Assembly (NCBI GenBank): GCA_965214485.1
Contig: CBDCBW010000010.1
Location: 1-64,000, forward strand
Direction of reading: 5' to 3'
DNA from: JANQRZ01 sp965214485
GTDB lineage: Bacteria; Bacteroidota; Rhodothermia; Rhodothermales; JANQRZ01
Length of the DNA: 64,000 bases
In this document: piece by piece, positions 60,001 through 64,000 of the stretch
Numbering within the stretch: the first letter of the stretch is position 1
Layout of the letters: every line of letters begins with the position of its first letter
Translations under genes and position numbers: made by a program
The notes under the pieces: generated by a model
What the model saw: only the letters and a program-made list of their open reading frames with translations
Told to the model about the DNA's origin: nothing
The model's database searches: none

Positions 60001-60953
60001 CCGCCGCCGCCGTTGTCGGCGTCGTCGCCGGTGCCGACGTTACCCGTGATGGTCGTCCCGTCGACGGTGAGCGTGCCCGAAGACCACAGGCCGCCGCCTT
60101 CGACGGACGTGTTGTTCTGCACCAAGCCGCCGTTTACCGTAACGTCTCCGCCGCCGGTGTGCAAGCCGCCGCCGTTGCCGGGGTTCTGCCCGGCGTCGTT
60201 GCCGTCGAGCGTGACGTTTGCCAGCGTCGTCGTGCCGCCGGCGTCTTCGACCCCACCGCCGGCGCGCTGCGACGAGTTGCCCGAGATCACCGAGGTCGAG
60301 ACGGCGAGCGTGCCGCCGTTGTTGAGGATCGCGCCGCCGGAGCCGGAGGTCCCGGTGGCGTCGTTGCCAGAGAACACCGAGTTGGTGACGGCGAGCGTGC
60401 TGCCGGCGTTGTAGAGCGCGCCGCCGCCGTCCGTGGCCGCCGGCCCGGTGGCCGCGTTGCCGTTGAACGTCACGTCGCTGATCGTGACGTCGGAGCCCGC
60501 CTCGACGAGCACGGCCCCGCCGCGAGCGGCGACCCCGTTCGTGAGCCGGAACCGCTGGATGACGACGGGGGCCGCCCCGTTCGTGACGCGGAAGACACGG
60601 CTGTTACCCGCCGCGTTGATGGTGGCGCGCGGCCCCACGGCGCGGCCGATCGTCACCGCCTCGGTGACGACGAGCTCGCCCAGCGTGAGGTTGAGCGTGA
60701 CCGAGAGGTTGCCCGCCGGGCCGACGATGACGTCGAGGCCGGGGCTGCCCGCCGTGCAGCCGGAGACCGCCGTGTTGGTGTTGGCCGAGGCGATGGCTTC
60801 GCGGAGCGAGCAGTCGCCGTCGCTGTTGAGCTCGTCGTTGAGCGTGGTCACGACGATCGTGGCCGCTTGAGCTGCCGTGCCGAGCGCCAAACCGAGTACC
60901 AGGGTGCCAAGCAGGCGCGGCACACGCTGGAGCAGAGAGAAAAGAGAAGCCAT
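57012..60953 (-). CDS. T9SS-sorted beta-helix protein with 140-aa tandem repeats
   Basis: This 1313-aa secreted protein has a signal peptide (SLLQRVPRLLGTLVLGLALG...AQA) and a CSLREA-type start (DGDCSLREAIASANTNTA). Its body is a right-handed beta-helix of about six 140-residue units, each with GGGLHTGGG, GGGLWSSG, GTGDDA, GGGLYNEGGT and GGGILNN. The stacked Gly/Asn-rich turns fit parallel beta-helix coils. Near-identical units differ by few residues and one unit has an extra six residues (ASDFTS region). The last about 85 residues are a type A sorting domain (SSAYPNPFSDRLALGFE, VYDVLGRAVATLV, ending VTLVR). It is probably a surface adhesin or structural protein. ATG 60953 was chosen as the start of the signal peptide. 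Confidence 0.85.
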   Translation of the reverse strand: MASLFSLLQRVPRLLGTLVLGLALGTAAQAATIVVTTLNDELNSDGDCSLREAIASANTNTAVSGCTAGSPGLDVIVGPAGNLSVTLNLTLGELVVTEAVTIGRAVGPRATINAAGNSRVFRVTNGAAPVVIQRFRLTNGVAARGGAVLVEAGSDVTISDVTFNGNAATGPAATDGGGALYNAGSTLAVTNSVFSGNDATGTSGSGGAILNNGGTLAVSTSVISGNSSQRAGGGVEDAGGTTTLANVTLDGNDAGQNPGNGGGLHTGGGDVTVNGGLVQNNTSVEGGGLWSSGTLTVDGTTITGNVGTGDDADNGGGGLFNQGGTMNVRDATITDNDATGASGSGGGILNNAGGTLTVNNSFIARNTSQRAGGGIEDNASTTTVTNSVIEANDAGTNPGNGGGFHTGGGTATFTNGIVKDNVAVEGGGLWSSGSLTVSGTSLSNNVGTGDDAAQGGGALYNEGGTMDVDGATINGNMATGTSGSGGGILNNSGGTLTVSNSVLTGNSSQRAGGGIEDAGSTTTLANVTLDGNDAGQNPGNGGGLHTGGGTVTVNGGSAINNIAVEGGGLWSSGSLTVDGMTISNNVGTGDDAAQGGGGLYNEGGTMDVTNATIAGNMATGTSGSGGGILNNGGMLTVSNSTVSGNSSQRAGGGIEDNASTASDFTSTTALNDVTLDGNDAGQNPGNGGGLHTGGGTVTVNGGSAINNIAVEGGGLWSSGSLTVDGMTINNNVGTGDDAAQGGGGLYNEGGTMDVTNATIAKNRATGTSGSGGGILNNSGGTLTVSNSTVSGNSANRAGGGIEDNASTTTLTEVLLLSNDGGTNPGNGGGLHTGGGDVTVTGGQARDNTAVEGGGLWSSGSLSVDGMSVRSNIATGDEATDGGAGLFNQGGTLDVTNAVISKNRAQGELGSGGGIFNNAGGTLTVTATLITGNAANRAGGGIEDNASTTAVIRSTLNGNNAGANPGNGGGLHVTGAGTVGFTQSTARDNTAANEGGGLWNSAVGTLAVVRSTVSGNDSPTGGGLYNDGGTMVVGNSTLSGNVAQRGGGLNVAAGNVALRNTTVARNTASVAGGGLRNEAGTLSVGNSIAGDNTAPAGPECSGTVVNAGFNVAERLDGCATTMGGAMGSRLGDPGLGPLANNGGPTMTHALLAGSRAINIGGTCGPVDQRGFGAPVGACDAGSFEFGATAPLVAVNEQEAPESTEAAEAAASDEAATELPEAASLTTPDAFALSSAYPNPFSDRLALGFETPETARVRLVVYDVLGRAVATLVDSEVEAGRHTAFLDAAALPSGTYLVRLTAGSFVQTQRVTLVR
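57912..60450. repeat. About six 420-bp tandem coding repeats in the beta-helix gene
   Basis: The anchor (GGTG.CGA.GTT) recurs at 58332, 58752, 59190, 59610 and 60030, giving periods of 420, 438, 420 and 420 bp. The blocks at about 58721-58935 and 59150-59360 are nearly identical. The 438 period contains an 18-bp insertion. Such repeats can misassemble or vary in copy number. Confidence 0.85.
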
Positions 60954-61383
60954 GAGCAGGTGGTCTTTGGGTTGGAAGGAGGGAAAGCTCGTTGAAACAA
61001 GCACTGCGGGAGACGTGACGAGCCCGAACGGAGAACTTAAGGCAACGCGGAGCTCCTGGAGACGCTCACTTTGTGCCCAACCCGTGCTCATTCAGTCTCG
61101 TAGGCCTCTGCGCAGAGGGATGGCCCCTGCGCGCCTCAGGCTTACACCTCTTTGCGCCTGAACTGGTGCTGCGTTAACGCTCCGACGACGCCTTCTCGAC
61201 GGCTCGTGCGCCGCGCGCCGGTGTCGACCTTTCCGGTCCGCCCATCGTAGTTCTCGCAGCGCGGCACCCTAGAGGTCTGTGTCCAGGGAGAGGTTTCCTC
61301 GCTGCGCTCGTCGAGAAGACAAGGCGTCAGCCGGCTGTGGCTGACGACAGCGAGGAAGTGAAACGATGTCCCCGATCTTCACA
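60954..61383. other. Intergenic region with a nested stem-loop
   Basis: About 430 bp without a gene. A nested structure is at 61295-61357. No tRNA or other RNA family was recognised. The upstream part probably holds the promoter of the beta-helix gene. Confidence 0.5.
61295..61357. other. Nested stem-loop, possible terminator or small RNA
   Basis: The outer arms TTCCTCGCTG (61295-61304) and CAGCGAGGAA (61348-61357) pair perfectly. An inner hairpin CGTCAGCC (61325-61332) with GGCTGACG (61339-61346) lies within. It is 27 bp past the stop of the minus-strand gene at 61384. Confidence 0.5.
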
Positions 61384-62061
61384 TTACTCCACGCCGCGCT
61401 CGAAGCGCTCGCGGAGCCACTGAACGTGGAGGCCGACGGCGTTGCGAAGCTCGTAGCCCATCTCGTAGAGCTGCCGATACGTCGCCCCGTCCATGAACGA
61501 GGCCGCGCGGAGCTGATGCAGCGCCGCGAGCGCCCGGTTCGCTGCCCAGAGGCCCCGCTTCGTGACCGCGATGTTGCCGCCGAGCGACTCGAGCTCGTAC
61601 CCCATCCCGTGCCCCCCGCCCACCTTCGCCCCGACCTGGAGCGCGTTCGAGCAGAAGTCCACGAGGGCCGTGTCCTTCGCGTCCTCCGGCACCGTGTCGG
61701 CCCACTCGATCACCGCGATGCCGAAGGCGAGCGCGCGCTGGTAGAGCGGGAGGCCGCGCGCGTCCTGCGCCTCGGGGTAGTCCTCGCCCAGCCCGGCCTT
61801 CCACGCCTCGCTGGGGTCCCCCGGCTCGGCGTCTGAGTCCTCGAGCGCGGACAGGTCGGCGTCCTCGTGCCAGCCCATTTTGCGGGCGAGGTAGGCGTGG
61901 AGGCCGTGCTCCCAGGCCTCGCGCTGCTCCTCCGGCGCGTCCTCGGGCGGCGGCGGGGTGCGGCGGACGTACTCGTCCCAGTACCGCATGTAGAGGTCCG
62001 CGCGGCGGTCGCTCTGGCGGAGAAAGTCCTCCCACTGGTGCTCGTCCCAGATGTCGTCCAT
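61384..62061 (-). CDS. Protein of unknown function
   Basis: This 225-aa acidic, cytoplasmic protein shows no signal peptide or membrane segment. ATG 62061 was chosen because the upstream frame runs into the nucleoside phosphorylase gene. It begins MDDIWDEHQWEDFLRQSDRR. A helical C-terminal half contains ALAFGIAVIEWADTVPEDAK, the Gly-rich GAKVGGGHGMGYELESLGGN and NRALAALHQLRA. No family was recognised. It lies 44 bp downstream of the phosphorylase gene and may share its transcript. Confidence 0.6.
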   Translation of the reverse strand: MDDIWDEHQWEDFLRQSDRRADLYMRYWDEYVRRTPPPPEDAPEEQREAWEHGLHAYLARKMGWHEDADLSALEDSDAEPGDPSEAWKAGLGEDYPEAQDARGLPLYQRALAFGIAVIEWADTVPEDAKDTALVDFCSNALQVGAKVGGGHGMGYELESLGGNIAVTKRGLWAANRALAALHQLRAASFMDGATYRQLYEMGYELRNAVGLHVQWLRERFERGVE

Positions 62062-62105
62062 CCTGAGAGGTGTCGGGGGGCGCAGATCGGAGGGGGCGCG
62101 GGTGC

Positions 62106-62936
62106 TCAGCAGACCTCGCGCACCACCGCGCGCATGATCTCGGTCAGCTTCGGCTCGGCCTCGGCGGCGGCGGCGAGGACGTCGGCGATCGAGACCGGCT
62201 CGAGGGCGTCGGGGAAGCACTCGTCGGTGATGACGGAGATGGCGAGGCACCGCAGCCCCTGGTGCCGGGCGACGATCACCTCGGGGACGGTGCTCATCCC
62301 GACGGCGTCGGCCCCGACGAGGCGGAGGAACCGGTACTCGGCGCGGGTCTCGAGGTTCGGCCCTTCGACGGCGACGTAGACGCCCTGCTGGAGTTTGATG
62401 GCGCGGGCCAGCGCAGCCTGCTCGGCGAGCCGTCGCAGCTCCTCATCGTAGGGCGTGCTCATGTCGGGGAAGCGCGGGCCCCACGCCTCGTCGTTCGGCC
62501 CGACGAGCGGGTTCGCCCCTTGCAGGTTGATGTGGTCCGTGACGAGCATCAGGTCGCCGCGCCGGAAGTTCGGGTTCATCCCGCCGGCGGCGTTCGAGAT
62601 GAGGAGGGTCTCGACGCCGAGCGCGGCGAGGACGCGAACCGGGAAGGTGACCTCTTTCGGCCCGTAGCCTTCGTAGAGGTGGAACCGCCCCTGCATCGCC
62701 CACACCGGCACCCCGCCGAGCCGCCCGGCGATGAGCCGCCCGTGGTGGCTCTCGACGGTCGAGAGCGGGAAGTGAGGAATCTCGTCGTAGGGAATCGTTG
62801 CCTCGGCCTTGATCTCTTCGGCGAGCGCGCCGAGGCCGGTGCCGAGAATCAGCCCGGTCCGGGCGTCGAGCGCCGCCCGTTCACGGACGGCGGCAGCGGC
62901 GTCTTCGACGCGGCGGTGGTAGGCGGTCACGTCCAT
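62106..62936 (-). CDS. Purine nucleoside phosphorylase
   Basis: This 276-aa trimeric-type PNP (PunA/DeoD2-like) splits inosine and guanosine with phosphate. Motifs are GLILGTGLGALAEEI (phosphate loop), ESHHGRLIAG, MQGRFHLYEGY, LLISNAAGGMNPNF, LVTDHINLQG and VYVAVEGPNLETRAEYR with the purine-binding Glu. GADAVGMSTVPEVIVARHQG is the family signature. ATG 62936 (MDVTAYHRRVEDAA) fits the family length; an ATG at 62975 is an alternative. Confidence 0.95.
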   Translation of the reverse strand: MDVTAYHRRVEDAAAAVRERAALDARTGLILGTGLGALAEEIKAEATIPYDEIPHFPLSTVESHHGRLIAGRLGGVPVWAMQGRFHLYEGYGPKEVTFPVRVLAALGVETLLISNAAGGMNPNFRRGDLMLVTDHINLQGANPLVGPNDEAWGPRFPDMSTPYDEELRRLAEQAALARAIKLQQGVYVAVEGPNLETRAEYRFLRLVGADAVGMSTVPEVIVARHQGLRCLAISVITDECFPDALEPVSIADVLAAAAEAEPKLTEIMRAVVREVC

Positions 62937-63008
62937 CGGAGGATGGAGGGACGGAAGGGCCGGTGGACTGGACATAACTCGAAAGGTAGGCAGCGCTGGT
63001 TAAGGGTT

Positions 63009-63075
63009 GATACCAAATCCGTTTGCTCCGCGCGTGATTGCTCAGGTGCCTCCCCCGCCCCCTCCCTGCGCCGTG
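63009..63075 (+). repeat. ATACCAAATCCG-family repeat, copy at 63 kb
   Basis: GATACCAAATCCGTTTGCTC and the following CGCGTGAT, TCAGGTGCC and CCCCCGCCCC match the minus strand of 5681 to about 5610. It lies between the phosphorylase start and the divIVA stop. Similarity is about 80% by eye over 60 bp. Confidence 0.6.
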
Positions 63076-63162
63076 GATTCGTCGGCGCGAGCAGTGAAGG
63101 GGCTGCCCAATCCCTCCATCCGCCGGTCTCTCACCCCCGGTGGTCTCACTCCCCCGGTGGTT

Positions 63163-63999
63163 TTACTTCGGGTCTTCGAGGAGGCGGCGGATGCGCTCGT
63201 GCTCGGAGGCCGGGGCCGTGGTCGTCTCGCCGGGCTCGTCTTCCTCGTCGGCTTCGGCCTCGGGCTCGCCGCCGATGATCGAGCGGAGGGTCCACGTCGG
63301 TTCGTCGGCCTCGGGCTCGTCGTCTCTGAGCGTCACGATGGGGCCGCCGGAGGTGCGGTGGGTTTCCGCCTCGGCGGCGCGGGCGTAGAGGTCGGCATAG
63401 GTCGTCTCGCCCTCGTCGGCCGGTTCTTCGGCGCGCTCTTCCTGCGCCGCTTTCGGCTCGGGCACCGTCTCCGGCTCGGGCGGCCCCGCGGCGTCGGTGG
63501 CCTGGGCCTCATTCTGCGGCGTGGGCGGGGGCGGAGAAACCGGAGGCAGCGCCTCGGCCGGGGCCGAGGGCATGAGCTTCATGAAGCCGACGGGCTTGTC
63601 GTCCTCGTGCCGGGCGAGGATCTCGAGCTCGGACATCAGGAAGTGCCGGAGCCGGGCCGTGATCTCGTCGTGGCGCTGGGCGAGGTGGGCCACGTCGTGC
63701 CGGAGCCGGTGGTGCCTCTGCCCGGCCTCCTGCGTGATCTGCTCGGCCCTCAGCTCGGCCTCCTCCACGATCAGCCGGGCGCGCTCCTCGGCGTTGTCCT
63801 GCGTGCGCTTGGCCCCCTCGCGGGCCGAGGCGAGCGCCTCCTGCAGCGCCTCCTCGACCTTCTCGTAGTGCACGATCTTGCCTTCGATCTCGCGCACCCG
63901 GTCCTCGGCGCGGCGGAGGTCCTCCTGCACCTCCTCCCACTGCCGCGCGACCATCTCGGTGAAGGCCTTGACCTCGTCGGGGTCGTAGCCCCGGACCTT
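63163..63999 (-). CDS. DivIVA-domain protein, N-terminus beyond window
   Basis: This gene runs off the right edge; its visible 5' part reads KVRGYDPDEVKAFTE, the second half of the DivIVA membrane-binding motif (FxxxxRGYDxxEVDxF). A long coiled coil follows (about 110 residues, EVQEDLRRAEDRVREIEGK). The last about 150 residues are acidic and Pro-rich, ending SEHERIRRLLEDPK. DivIVA proteins mark curved or polar membrane and guide division or growth enzymes. An ATG at 63954 is internal, not the start. Confidence 0.8.
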   Translation of the reverse strand, partial: KVRGYDPDEVKAFTEMVARQWEEVQEDLRRAEDRVREIEGKIVHYEKVEEALQEALASAREGAKRTQDNAEERARLIVEEAELRAEQITQEAGQRHHRLRHDVAHLAQRHDEITARLRHFLMSELEILARHEDDKPVGFMKLMPSAPAEALPPVSPPPPTPQNEAQATDAAGPPEPETVPEPKAAQEERAEEPADEGETTYADLYARAAEAETHRTSGGPIVTLRDDEPEADEPTWTLRSIIGGEPEAEADEEDEPGETTTAPASEHERIRRLLEDPK

Positions 64000-64000
64000 G

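Noticed and set aside
57912..60450. Regular repeats that could look like a CRISPR or satellite array
   Set aside because: Period is 420 bp and the repeats are in frame within a secreted beta-helix protein; there are no short direct repeats with unique spacers and no cas genes.
61000..61383. tRNA or other structural RNA gene in the 61 kb gap
   Set aside because: No cloverleaf with a GTTCGANTC-type T arm was found here or in any other gap; only the nested stem-loop at 61295-61357 is evident.

Overview
The window is about 70% G+C and looks like a member of the Rhodothermota (Rhodothermales; a Rubricoccaceae- or Rhodothermaceae-like bacterium). Four intact secreted proteins end in Bacteroidetes-type 'type A' type IX secretion (T9SS) sorting domains (NPF...YDVLGR...G.Y.VR...). 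There are many lipoproteins with an AGC lipobox, a cysteine-poor DksA/TraR-like protein, and several promoters with a TATCTTTG-like -7 box. Shine-Dalgarno sequences are mostly absent. The genus is an inference. No rRNA, tRNA, CRISPR array, phage or intact transposase gene was found.

Layout. 0-7 kb (all minus strand): partial lipoprotein, frameshifted apt, an N-acetylmuramoyl-L-alanine amidase, a coiled-coil exported protein, an anti-sigma-like protein with three internal repeats, its ECF sigma factor, and radA. 7-15.5 kb: haloalkane dehalogenase, HD phosphohydrolase, DUF445 protein, DUF302 lipoprotein, dusB, two tiny membrane proteins, crcB, a DUF1223 protein, an iron/thiamine-type ABC binding protein, a tautomerase and an antitoxin-like small protein. 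15.5-25 kb: uvrD/pcrA, CBS protein, a large glucodextranase/debranching-like lipoprotein, an AAA ATPase with an inverted repeat over its promoter, ribBA and yajC. 25-35 kb: lipoprotein, FAD monooxygenase, alpha/beta hydrolase, SDR, trmH-type methyltransferase, TPR/CsgG-like lipoprotein, rqcH-like NFACT protein, cbpA-type dnaJ and a frameshifted Xaa-Pro aminopeptidase. 35.3-36.7 kb: a lower-G+C island with a metallopeptidase remnant and an unknown exported protein. 36.7-51 kb: small T9SS protein, two overlapping signal peptidase I genes, lepA, a delta-60-repeat T9SS protein, lspA, dksA-like and ileS. 51-61 kb: a T9SS accessory locus with a secreted alpha/beta hydrolase, a truncated duplicate of it, four tandem paralogous lipoproteins and a 1313-aa repetitive beta-helix protein. 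61-64 kb: unknown protein, purine nucleoside phosphorylase and a partial divIVA.

Shared themes. Export and envelope genes recur (two lepB, lspA, yajC, amidase, divIVA and many T9SS or lipoprotein clients). Three families of small non-coding repeats are scattered between genes: a 162-166 bp element with terminal inverted repeats and CTAG-like flanks; a 139-144 bp element with GACCCCCCGC ends and paired hairpins; and an ATACCAAATCCG family. All three meet in the 32.56-32.90 kb gap. Two housekeeping genes (apt, pepP-like) each carry a single-base frameshift, which may be a sequencing or assembly error. The most system-like region is 51.0-56.9 kb, where a secreted hydrolase sits with an array of mosaic lipoproteins and a decayed hydrolase copy.
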